Positions 40,780 through 50,351 of a stretch of DNA of 50,351 nt are shown here, one piece after another. The DNA is from Gemmatimonadota bacterium (GTDB taxonomy: Bacteria > Gemmatimonadota > Gemmatimonadetes > Longimicrobiales > Gaopeijiaceae). The stretch lies in contig SLBA01000043.1 of the NCBI GenBank assembly GCA_007126575.1, positions 1-50,351 of the forward strand. The letters are read 5' to 3'. Numbering within the stretch: the stretch's first letter is position 1; each line of letters opens with the position of its first letter. The notes below the pieces were generated by a model. That model saw only the letters and a program-made list of their open reading frames with translations. It was not told where the DNA came from and did no database searches. The translations under genes were made by a program, and so were the position numbers.

Positions 40780-40948
40780 CTCTCGGCCCAAGCCGAAGGG
40801 GACACATCCTTGCCCGCACGCGGCCTCCGCCCTACCGTGCATGGTCCTTCATGCCCGATGAGGACGGACGCTCCAACACCATTGCATCCCATGGTCGGAG
40901 CCGACGTTCGATCGGGATCGACCCTTCCGCTCAACCCAGCTGAGGCCC

Positions 40949-41986
40949 ATGAACCCGACCGGACGCTCCCTGATTTCATCGCTGCTCTCGGCCGTGCTCC
41001 TTCTGGCTGCGGTCGCCACCCCGCTTCTGGGTCAGGCCACCCCCTTCCGGATGGTCGACGACGCGTGGGGGGACCTTCCCGACGGGCGCGAGTGGGGGGC
41101 GGTGAGCGCCATCTATCCCGCCCCTGACGGCCAATCGATCTGGATCGCGGAGCGATGCGGCCAGAACACCTGCACGAACGATCCCGACATGGATCCGATC
41201 CTCCAGTTCGACCTGGACGGCAACCTGCTGCAGAGCTTCGGGGCCGGCATCTTGGCCTGGCCGCATGGAATGACCGTCGACGACGAGGGCAACGTGTGGG
41301 TGGCCGACGCCCTGGGCTTCGGCCAGCAGCCCGAGGGCTGGGGACACATCGTGGTCAAGTTCAGCCCGCAGGGCGAGGTGCTCATGACGCTCGGGGAGCG
41401 CGGGGTGGCCGGTGGGGGCGATACCCACTTCACCAAGCCCTCGGACATCGCGATCGCGCCCGACGGCAGCATCTTCATCGCCGATGGGCACGACGCGGGG
41501 GGCAGCAACCGGATCGTGAAGTTCGACGCCGAGGGCAACTACCTGCTGGAGTGGGGGCAGACCGGAGGGGACTACGGGGAATTCATGGACCCGCACGCCC
41601 TCGCCTTCGACTCCCAGGGCCGGCTCTTCGTGGCCGACCGGGCCAACAATCGTCTCCAGATCTTCGACCAGGAGGGCGAACTCCTCGACACGTGGACGCA
41701 GTTCGCCCGAATCAGCGGGATGTTCATCGACGACAACGACATCCTCTACGCCGTGGACTCCGAGTCGAACCAGGCCCGAAACCCCGGCTGGAAGCGGGGC
41801 GTCTACATCGGCAGCGTGGTTGACGGGTGGGTCACCGAGTTCATTCCGGATCCCGAAGAGGATGTGGACACTTCGGGTACGAGCGGGGGTGAGGGCGTCG
41901 CGGTGGACGCCTACGGGAATGTCTACACCGCCGAGGTGGGGCCCCGGACGGTGAAGAAGTACATCCGACGCGGTGGGAACCCCTGA
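40949..41986 (+). CDS. exported NHL-repeat propeller protein (peptidylglycine lyase-like fold)
   Basis: The 345-residue protein has a signal peptide (SSLLSAVLLLAAVATPLLGQ) and six NHL-type blades: GAVSAIYPAPDGQSIWIAER, LAWPHGMTVDDEGNVWVADA, FTKPSDIAIAPDGSIFIADG, FMDPHALAFDSQGRLFVADR, ANNRLQIFDQEGELLDTW and GEGVAVDAYGNVYTAEVGPR. The HGMTVDDEGNVWVAD and HALAFDSQGRLFVADR pattern with histidines at blade starts resembles peptidyl-alpha-hydroxyglycine alpha-amidating lyase (PAL) domains, in which those histidines bind Zn2+. Whether this one is a lyase is not clear. Cysteines in AERCGQNTCTND could form a small disulfide loop. It is separated from the previous propeller gene by 169 bases and is not closely similar to it, so it is probably a separate unit. 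Confidence 0.85.
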   Translation: MNPTGRSLISSLLSAVLLLAAVATPLLGQATPFRMVDDAWGDLPDGREWGAVSAIYPAPDGQSIWIAERCGQNTCTNDPDMDPILQFDLDGNLLQSFGAGILAWPHGMTVDDEGNVWVADALGFGQQPEGWGHIVVKFSPQGEVLMTLGERGVAGGGDTHFTKPSDIAIAPDGSIFIADGHDAGGSNRIVKFDAEGNYLLEWGQTGGDYGEFMDPHALAFDSQGRLFVADRANNRLQIFDQEGELLDTWTQFARISGMFIDDNDILYAVDSESNQARNPGWKRGVYIGSVVDGWVTEFIPDPEEDVDTSGTSGGEGVAVDAYGNVYTAEVGPRTVKKYIRRGGNP

Positions 41987-42010
41987 CCCGATCGAGGCTG
42001 CCGCGACCGA

Positions 42011-42967
42011 TCAGCCCGGATCCACCGAGACCCCGAGTCGCACATTCCATGCGCCGGCGCGCTCCCTTGGCTGGTTGAATCGGCGTTGGACGGTCAGGGG
42101 CGAGTAGAAGGCCTCCACGACCAGATCGACTCCACGGATCCGGGCGCCCGCCACGCCCCCGGACACCGACCAGCCGGTGCCCCGTGTGGACAGCACTCCC
42201 TGGTCCACGACTCCTCCGTACAGGGCGTCGACCTCGAACCGCGCGCGATGCCGGATCACCGACAGCTCCGCGAAGGGTTGAACCCGGCCCACGGTGGTCC
42301 CGATGCTCCCCGACGCGGCGAGGTAGCGGGGATGAAGGCGGTCACTCGAGGGCTCCTCACAGCGGAAGGGGTTGCGTTCGAGATCATCGCCGGCGGCCAC
42401 GATGCGAGCCGGGCAGGTGATGTCTCCCTGGACGTACCCCTCCTGGGCGTGCACCCGGATCCCCAGCGCCACGTCAGAGAGGGAACGCGACCAGCCGACC
42501 GATCCTGCCACCAGAAAGGGCCTGGCGCCGCCGATCTCGACCGGAGGCATGGCCGCCAGCTCCGCGCTCCATCCGGCGCCACCGCTCAGCCCCACCCGGA
42601 AGCGTCCGAAGACGGGTGACTTGTTCGTGTCCTCCTCCTTGGTCCCGTAGAAGCCGACCGTCCGCTCCTGGCGAGACAGTGCGGGGACCCAGCCCACCTC
42701 GCCGGTGATCCGAAGCCGCAGGTCTCCGCCAGGCTCGGCCGTCCTCCCGAGCCCGGGAGGCCCGAGGCTCGAGAGCAGGGTGAGCGAGGTCAGCCGGACC
42801 ATTGCCCATGCCTCCGGGCGGTCGAAGTCCAGCGTCTCCGTCGTGCTCTGCGCTCCGGCGACGGCCGGTGACGCGATCGCACCGACGCAGGTGACCAGCA
42901 GGAGGAGGGTGGAGGCCGGGGCGAGGGGGAAGCGTGCCCAGCTTGCGTCGGCCGTACCGCGACTCAT
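42011..42967 (-). CDS. predicted outer-membrane beta-barrel protein
   Basis: The 318-residue protein has a signal peptide (LLLLVTCVGAIASPAVAGAQ) followed by amphipathic strands typical of a small barrel: LRLRITGEVGWVPALSRQE, FRVGLSGGAGWSAELAAMPP, FLVAGSVGWSRSLSDVALGI, VQPFAELSVIRHRARFEVDA, GWSVSGGVAGARIRGVDLVV, and a final AWNVRLGVSVDPG. Two cysteines (DITCPARIV and NPFRCEEP) could link a long external loop. The protein does not end in Phe, so the barrel assignment is not certain. Its ATG shares one base with the cupredoxin lipoprotein stop (TGATG), so the two are translationally coupled. It is convergent with the NHL gene, 24 bases away. Confidence 0.7.
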   Translation of the reverse strand: MSRGTADASWARFPLAPASTLLLLVTCVGAIASPAVAGAQSTTETLDFDRPEAWAMVRLTSLTLLSSLGPPGLGRTAEPGGDLRLRITGEVGWVPALSRQERTVGFYGTKEEDTNKSPVFGRFRVGLSGGAGWSAELAAMPPVEIGGARPFLVAGSVGWSRSLSDVALGIRVHAQEGYVQGDITCPARIVAAGDDLERNPFRCEEPSSDRLHPRYLAASGSIGTTVGRVQPFAELSVIRHRARFEVDALYGGVVDQGVLSTRGTGWSVSGGVAGARIRGVDLVVEAFYSPLTVQRRFNQPRERAGAWNVRLGVSVDPG

Positions 42968-43902
42968 CACGGCTGGACGGTCACCTGACCCGTCATGCCC
43001 CCCGCCTGGTGGGGTACGCAGAGGTACGGGTATTCGCCGGGATTGTTGAGGACCACCTCGAACACGTCTCCCGCATTGGTCAGCGTCCCCTCCTCCCATG
43101 CGGAATGACCCTCGGGCGTAACGGTATGGTCGAGCGAGGTCTCGTTGATCCACCGGACCCGGGTACCGGGTGCGACCGTGGCAGAGGACGGCGAGAACTC
43201 CATCGAGCCCAGGGCCTCGATCTCGAACGTTTCCTGCGCCGTCACCGGACTGAGCGAGATCTCGCGCTCGAGTCGCGTGCCGGAGATGGTCAGGGTCTGG
43301 ACCGCGGCCTCTCCCGGGGCAAGCTCGAACCAGTCGGGCGGGGTGATCTCGAGTTCCCATGTGCCGTCGGCCAGCGACCCGGAATCGAACTGGCCATCGC
43401 CGGAGGACGTGATCGTCACCACCACGTCCTCGGGACCCCGGAGTTCAAGCTCCACCTCCCCCACCCCCCAGCCATCGTGAAGAACCACTCCCGCAAGACT
43501 GCCCTCGCCCTGCACAGGGTCGAGTTGGAAGGACACCTGACTGGTGCCGCCCGCCGTCACCGTCACCCCGCGCTGCTGCGGTTCCCCCGAGGCCAGGACC
43601 CAGCCGGACGGTGGGTCGATCGCGACCGTCCACTGGCCGACCGAAACCTGCGAGAAGCTGAAGGCGCCGTCCGACCCACTGTTGGTCGTGCGGGCCGATG
43701 CACCACTCGTCGAAAGGGTGAGCGTCGCGCCGGAGACCCCGTCGCCCGTGGGTCCGATGACCTCGCCCTCGACCGAACCGACAGCGTTGCCACCGTTGGG
43801 ATCAGCGGACGAGTCACTGCAGGACGTGACGACGACGGCCGCAAGGAGTCCGGCCAGAAGCAGGGCCGACGGGGAAGATCCGTATGAACGAATGCTTGTC
43901 AT
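42967..43902 (-). CDS. cupredoxin lipoprotein with two carboxypeptidase-regulatory-like domains
   Basis: The 311-residue lipoprotein has lipobox VVTSC with C28. Two Ig-like carboxypeptidase-regulatory domains follow: GSVEGEVIGPTGDGVSGATL to about 130, and GSLAGVVLHDGWGVGEVELE to about 220. A C-terminal plastocyanin-type domain completes it: FSPSSATVAPGTRVRWINET, then LDHTV with H259, and EYPYLCVPHQAGGM with C295, H298 and M303. These four residues are the type-1 copper ligands, so it should bind copper and move electrons outside the cytoplasm. ATG 43902 is preferred because GGAGGTG lies directly before it; an ATG four codons upstream overlaps that site. It precedes the barrel gene in a coupled pair, and the Lrp gene lies 123 bases upstream in the same direction. 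Confidence 0.9.
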   Translation of the reverse strand: MTSIRSYGSSPSALLLAGLLAAVVVTSCSDSSADPNGGNAVGSVEGEVIGPTGDGVSGATLTLSTSGASARTTNSGSDGAFSFSQVSVGQWTVAIDPPSGWVLASGEPQQRGVTVTAGGTSQVSFQLDPVQGEGSLAGVVLHDGWGVGEVELELRGPEDVVVTITSSGDGQFDSGSLADGTWELEITPPDWFELAPGEAAVQTLTISGTRLEREISLSPVTAQETFEIEALGSMEFSPSSATVAPGTRVRWINETSLDHTVTPEGHSAWEEGTLTNAGDVFEVVLNNPGEYPYLCVPHQAGGMTGQVTVQP

Positions 43903-44025
43903 GGGCACCTCCATTTAGGGGTATCGTGCCCAATAAAGCTATAATGCTAACGATTCTTGCGAAAGTAGTGCCTATCGCCAACCAATCATGTTTGGCAGGT
44001 GCTGCCCGATTCCCCGGGCCGTCCG

Positions 44026-44592
44026 CTACACCGGCACCCGCAGGCTTTCCTTCGCCGTGGTCAGCACGATGGTCGTTTTGGTGGTAGCGACATTCGGAAT
44101 CGTCTGGATGTGATCGTCGAGCAGCACGGCCAACGCCTGAGGGTCGCGGACTCTGACCTTCACGAAGAAGCAGTCCTCGCCGACGACCCGGTGCACTTCC
44201 TGCACCTCGGGGATCGCCGAGAGGGCGGCGGTGATCTCGGGGGCCCGCGCATTCTGTCCGGTCTGGACCCGCACGAACGACACGAGCCTCACATCGAGAG
44301 CGGCCGGATCCACCAGGGTCGTGTAGCCCCGAATGACCCCCACCTCCTCCATCTTTCGGATCCGGTGATGGATCGCCGACGCCGTCAGGCCCACCCTGCG
44401 AGCGATCTCGGCGTTCGCGACGCGGGCGTTGTCCTGCAGCTGGGAGAGGATCATCCGGTCGGTGTCGTCCAGGGAGAACGAGACCCTCGAGGTCTCCTTC
44501 CCCGGAGGACCATCGCCGGTATCCGCTCGGGCTCCGGCATCGCCGCCGGTCGGGACATCAGCCTCGGTAGAGACTCCATTGTCCTTGCTCAT
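44026..44592 (-). CDS. Lrp/AsnC-family transcriptional regulator
   Basis: The 188-residue protein has an acidic, Gly-rich N-terminal tail of about 38 residues not usual for the family. A winged helix-turn-helix follows (LDDTDRMILSQLQDNARVAN, then AEIARRVGLTASAIHHRIRK at about 61-80, then MEEVGVIRGYTTLVDPAALD). The RAM effector domain reads LVSFVRVQTGQNARAPEITA, EVQEVHRVVGEDCFFVKVRV and TIPNVATTKTTIVLTT. Such regulators sense amino acids and control transport or catabolism genes. GAGGAG supports ATG 44592; the frame is open further upstream without a site. It is divergent from the DedA fusion gene (229 bases). Possible targets nearby are proline dehydrogenase and the saccharopine-like reductase, but that is inference. 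Confidence 0.93.
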   Translation of the reverse strand: MSKDNGVSTEADVPTGGDAGARADTGDGPPGKETSRVSFSLDDTDRMILSQLQDNARVANAEIARRVGLTASAIHHRIRKMEEVGVIRGYTTLVDPAALDVRLVSFVRVQTGQNARAPEITAALSAIPEVQEVHRVVGEDCFFVKVRVRDPQALAVLLDDHIQTIPNVATTKTTIVLTTAKESLRVPV

Positions 44593-44821
44593 CGACTCTC
44601 CTCGTACAGGGTCGGCCAGGGTGGGTGGGCATCGTTGCACCACCTGAGGGTAGTGCGAGCGGCCACCGAAGTACAAGGTGGATCTCGTCGCGTCGATTCG
44701 AGGGGAGTTACATTCAGGGTCCGATCGACCGACCGTCCCGGCATCCGCCCCCCCTGCACAATGGATCAGTCCGTGCTCCCCTGTTCTTCATGCCTTCGGA
44801 GGGACGACCTCGTGACCCGAC

Positions 44822-46297
44822 ATGGGTGAGCTGATCGAGAAGGTCCTGCAAGCGCTCTTCGAGCTCCCGTCGCTCACGGTGTATCTCCTGATCCTGCTGC
44901 TATGCTGGGCCGAAGCGGCGTTTTTCCTCGGGTTCGTGACCCCGGGTGAGCTCGCCGTCGCGATCGGTGGGATCCTCGCGTCACGCGGCCAGCTCGAGAT
45001 GGGTATCCTGGCGGGGGTCGTGATCACGGGCACCCTGATCGGCAACGGCACGGGCTTCTACCTGGGCCGGCGCTGGGGCACGGGAATGCTGGAGTGGGCG
45101 CCGCTGCGGCGAATGTTCGGACCCTCGATCGACAAGGCACAGAACTTCATGCTGCGCCGGGGGGAGTGGGCCATCGTGCTCGGCCGTCTCGCCACGCCGA
45201 CCCGGATCGTGGTCCCCTTCCTGGCGGGCGCTTCGGCCGTCCCCTATCGCCGATTCGTCCTCTTCGATGTACCGGCGACGATCGTCTGGGCCCTGGTGTG
45301 GACTACCCTGGGCTTCGTTCTGGGCGAGTCGTGGGAGCTCCTCGAGGATGTGGCCGGAACCGCCGCACTCCTCCTGCTGATCCTCTTCGTGCTGGCCGTG
45401 ACCATCCGCTGGGTCGCGGCTCGCATCGCCGCCAATCAGCGCCGGATGCAGGCCCTCTTCCTATGGTCACTGCGCGTTACGGGCACCCGCGGCATCGCTC
45501 GCGTGCTTTCGCCGGGATTCCGTTGGCTCGGCCGCCGGCTCGACCCTCGACTCGCCCAGGGACTCAGCCTGACGATCAGCTTCGTCGCCCTCATCGGGGC
45601 GATCGGAGCCATTGGGCTCGTAATGAGCCAGACGCAGGCCGTTCGGGGACTCGCACTCATCGACTTTCCCGTACTCGAGTGGATGAGCGACACCCGGACC
45701 GACGACGCCGTCGCCATCGCCCGCACCGGGCTGCTCGCCTTCCACTGGCCCGGGATCTTCGTCCTGGCCGTCCCCCTCATGAGCCTGGTGGCACGGAAGG
45801 TCGGCTGGGTCGCGGCGCTGCGGGTGGGGGTCGGTCTGGTGGGAGCGGCCGGGGGCGCCTACTTCCTGGACCGCTTCGTGATCGAGGGTCTCGTGCCGAG
45901 GGCCGAGTACCCCTCGGTGCCCGTGGCCGTCGCCGCGGTACTCCTGGTCCACACCACCGCTGTCGCCGCGCGGGTCCTCGGCTGGGGCCCCTCCGTGGGC
46001 ACGGCCGGGGTCGGCACCTTCGTGCTCTGCACGGTGGCGCTGGGGACCGTGGTGGCCGGATGGGCAGCGCCCTCGGGCATTGCCCTGGGCCTGGCTCTGG
46101 GACTCGCCTGGGCCACCGCACTCGAACTGCCGTGGACGGTGTTCCGCTCCGAAAGAGAGAAGAGAGGAGGGCGGGGTGCCCGGAGCAATCTGACCGACCC
46201 GGCCGACCCGAGCGGCCCGAGCGACCCCGAAGATCCCGGTGACCCCGAAGAGCCAGGCGATCCCGAAGAGCCAGGCACCCCAAGCGCCCCTAGCTGA
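44822..46297 (+). CDS. DedA/VTT-domain protein fused to a degenerate PAP2-like membrane region
   Basis: This is a 491-residue inner-membrane protein. Residues 1-200 are a DedA/VTT domain, the family of phospholipid and undecaprenyl-phosphate flippases: FFLGFVTPGELAVAIGGILA, GNGTGFYLGRRWG, RRGEWAIVLGRLATPTRIVV and FLAGASAVPYRRFVLFD. The Arg-containing G-R-x-x-x-P-x-R stretch of the family is kept. Residues 235-430 have the helix layout of PAP2 phosphatases, as in bacterial DedA-PAP2 fusions, with LARTGLLAFHWPG-like spacing. The PAP2 catalytic strings are missing: PSGH reads EYPSVPVAVAA, and the late H-x-x-x-D reads GWAAPSGIALGLALG. The tail (about 445-491) is repeats of Asp/Glu-Pro-Gly. The domain probably transports rather than dephosphorylates. 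The ribosome site before ATG 44822 is poor. Confidence 0.82.
   Translation: MGELIEKVLQALFELPSLTVYLLILLLCWAEAAFFLGFVTPGELAVAIGGILASRGQLEMGILAGVVITGTLIGNGTGFYLGRRWGTGMLEWAPLRRMFGPSIDKAQNFMLRRGEWAIVLGRLATPTRIVVPFLAGASAVPYRRFVLFDVPATIVWALVWTTLGFVLGESWELLEDVAGTAALLLLILFVLAVTIRWVAARIAANQRRMQALFLWSLRVTGTRGIARVLSPGFRWLGRRLDPRLAQGLSLTISFVALIGAIGAIGLVMSQTQAVRGLALIDFPVLEWMSDTRTDDAVAIARTGLLAFHWPGIFVLAVPLMSLVARKVGWVAALRVGVGLVGAAGGAYFLDRFVIEGLVPRAEYPSVPVAVAAVLLVHTTAVAARVLGWGPSVGTAGVGTFVLCTVALGTVVAGWAAPSGIALGLALGLAWATALELPWTVFRSEREKRGGRGARSNLTDPADPSGPSDPEDPGDPEEPGDPEEPGTPSAPS
46195..46280 (+). repeat. short tandem repeats encoding a Pro/Asp/Glu tail
   Basis: Imperfect repeats of about 15-18 bases (GACCCCGAAGAGCCAGGCGA and variants) encode DPSGPSDPEDPGDPEEPGDP at the end of the DedA fusion protein. 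Such repeats expand and shrink by slippage. The tail is predicted to be disordered, acidic and cytoplasmic. Confidence 0.7.
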
Positions 46298-46346
46298 GCC
46301 CTTCCCGCCCACATCGCGCCCGCCGGCCCCCGCCCTCAACCGGTCA

Positions 46347-47495
46347 TCAGATCTCGCTGCGGTGGATCTGGATCCCGCGGCGCGCCAGCCCGTCCATGTA
46401 GGCCGCCGGCTCCACCGTCTCGTCGGGGGTCCGTACCCCCTGCTCCCGAATCTGACCGCGACACTGCATGAGCCCGGTCAGCGCCAGCGAGTACCCGGTG
46501 GTCCGCATCATCGCGGTGATCCCGGTCGCCTCGTCGTAGCGGTCGAGCAGGTCGTAGCGGATCCCCACCGCCTCGCCATTTCGCGTCCCCCGGATCTCGA
46601 CTCGCAGCGCCACCAGGTCCTTCCCCTCGGGCTTGCGCAGCGTCGGGCTCACCCGATCGATGAAGAACTGCCGCGGAGTGATTTCGGAGTCGCCCACCTG
46701 CACGGGCGTGTCGTCGAGCAGCCCCAGGTCCCGGATCGCCTTCATGATCCGGGCGTGCCCCGGATACCGGAGTGTCTTGTACTCCATGGTCCTGAGCTCC
46801 CCCTCGTACCGGTAGGGGAGCGTCGAAATCCCACCCGCGGTATAGAAGGCCTCGAGCCGCCCCAGCGGCGACGGAAACTCGAGCTCCTCCATCCCGGTGA
46901 GCGCCTCGACCTCGGCGGGCTTGCCCTCGTGCAGGACGAGGCCGGGCGTCGTGTAGTAGTCGAGCACGCCCTCCATCGAATACACGATCTGGTAGTTCAG
47001 CGGAGGCTCGGGATCCTGCGGAAGGCCCCCGACCCACATCCGCACCGACTCGGTCTCGTCGAGTTCGTCGATACCGGCCTGCGCCAGGATGTTCACCATC
47101 CCGGGCGCCAGCCCGCAGTCGGGAATCACGCTCACCCCGGCCGCCTTCGCCTCGGCGTCCATCGCCCGCTGCTCCTCGACGATCTCGGTATTTCCACCCA
47201 GGTCCGCGAAGTGCGCGCCCATCTCGATGGCGATCCGGGTCATCTCGGTGTTGAAATAGTACGGAAGGGCACAGACCACCGCGTCCATTCCGCGCATCGC
47301 CTCGCGCACGGAGTCGGAGTCGCGCGCATCCACGACCTCGAGCCGCAGCCGCCCACCGACGTGGGGAGCCAGAAACTTCGGACTCGCGTCGGGCTTCATG
47401 TCGCCGATCACGACCTCCTCGACCTCCGGGTCCTGTAGCAGGTCATATGCCGCTGCGGAGCCCTGGGCCCCTCCTCCGAGTACGAGCACCTTCAT
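46347..47495 (-). CDS. saccharopine dehydrogenase-family oxidoreductase
   Basis: The 382-residue protein has an N-terminal Rossmann fold (MKVLVLGGGAQGSAAAYDLL, GDMKPDASPKFLAP, DARDSDSVREAMRGMDAVVC, ALPYYFNTEMTRIAIEMGAH). The saccharopine-dehydrogenase-type substrate domain follows (ADLGGNTEIVEEQRAMDAEA, VIPDCGLAPGMVNILAQAGI, SMEGVLDYYTTPGLVLHEGK, GISTLPYRYEGELRTMEYKT). The Gly-rich DCGLAPGM motif is shared with lysine 6-dehydrogenase and saccharopine reductases. Lysine 6-dehydrogenase-like activity is the most likely assignment, but carboxynorspermidine-type reductases share much of this. It is 99 bases downstream of the gyrA-type gene on the same strand and 49 bases convergent with the DedA gene. 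Confidence 0.88.
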   Translation of the reverse strand: MKVLVLGGGAQGSAAAYDLLQDPEVEEVVIGDMKPDASPKFLAPHVGGRLRLEVVDARDSDSVREAMRGMDAVVCALPYYFNTEMTRIAIEMGAHFADLGGNTEIVEEQRAMDAEAKAAGVSVIPDCGLAPGMVNILAQAGIDELDETESVRMWVGGLPQDPEPPLNYQIVYSMEGVLDYYTTPGLVLHEGKPAEVEALTGMEELEFPSPLGRLEAFYTAGGISTLPYRYEGELRTMEYKTLRYPGHARIMKAIRDLGLLDDTPVQVGDSEITPRQFFIDRVSPTLRKPEGKDLVALRVEIRGTRNGEAVGIRYDLLDRYDEATGITAMMRTTGYSLALTGLMQCRGQIREQGVRTPDETVEPAAYMDGLARRGIQIHRSEI

Positions 47496-47594
47496 TCCGT
47501 CACCTCGTCCTGATTGCCTGTGATGAGTGTGCGCGATCCGCCCGTATCGGGGCGCCGCGCTCGGTCATTGATCTTCGTCGCTGCCCTGGAAGGA

Positions 47595-50303
<2,709 letters not shown>

Positions 50304-50351
50304 TCGGACTCCTGGGGATCGGGTGACTTCGGGTCGACGGGTGACCGAAGA

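Noticed and set aside
47537-47556. A terminator after the gyrA-type gene
   Set aside because: The stem is only about 5 base pairs with no T-run, too weak to call.

Overview
This is a high-GC stretch (well above 60% by eye) of a Gram-negative-type bacterial chromosome with about 38 protein genes and no RNA gene, insertion sequence or CRISPR array that I could recognise. Exported proteins dominate: Sec signal peptides, lipoproteins with lipoboxes, outer-membrane beta-barrels, several six-bladed beta-propeller (NHL-like) proteins, and a set of exported amidohydrolases. Together with GTG starts and tight GTGA/ATGA overlaps, this is typical of Gemmatimonadota. That placement is an inference from gene content; no rRNA is present to confirm it.

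Layout. 75-2150: a compact three-gene operon with a secreted cysteine-rich mini-protein, a six-bladed propeller and a membrane-anchored thioredoxin-like protein. Parts of it are more AT-rich than the surroundings. It is followed by a frameshifted DUF4256 remnant and gene-poor DNA (2160-2902). 2903-9694 (minus): a five-gene run of ABC ATPase, double-FtsX permease, HlyD-type adaptor, family-2 glycosyltransferase and queG. 9970-11820: a class-V aminotransferase and a VapBC-type toxin-antitoxin pair. 11999-18292: a 2097-residue alpha-2-macroglobulin-like protein without the thioester motif. 18430-22306: a cytosolic-type YceI protein, then an operon (minus) of quinone oxidoreductase, MazG-like, Na/Pi cotransporter and PhoU-like genes. 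22510-25353: an envelope operon of DUF3108, exported YceI and outer-membrane barrel, preceded by DNA able to form alternative hairpins. 25642-29163: holin-like membrane protein, methyltransferase, a conserved unknown, proline dehydrogenase and queE.

29258-38046 holds a TPR lipoprotein and three exported amidohydrolases around a divergent promoter region. Two of these carry altered HxH metal motifs, and one is a tandem double-domain protein with a His-rich linker. 38103-43902 has a DUF1648 membrane protein, a CoA-pyrophosphatase-type Nudix gene translationally coupled to a propeller lipoprotein, another NHL-type propeller, and a cupredoxin lipoprotein coupled to a predicted barrel. 44026-50303 has an Lrp/AsnC regulator, a DedA protein fused to a degenerate PAP2-like membrane region, a saccharopine-dehydrogenase-like reductase, and a gyrA-type gene with an eroded GyrA box and a 16-Asp tract.

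The best candidates for something undescribed are the Cys-rich peptide/propeller/thioredoxin triad, the HxH-altered amidohydrolase pair, the DUF3108-YceI-barrel operon with its structured leader, and the DedA-pseudoPAP2 fusion.
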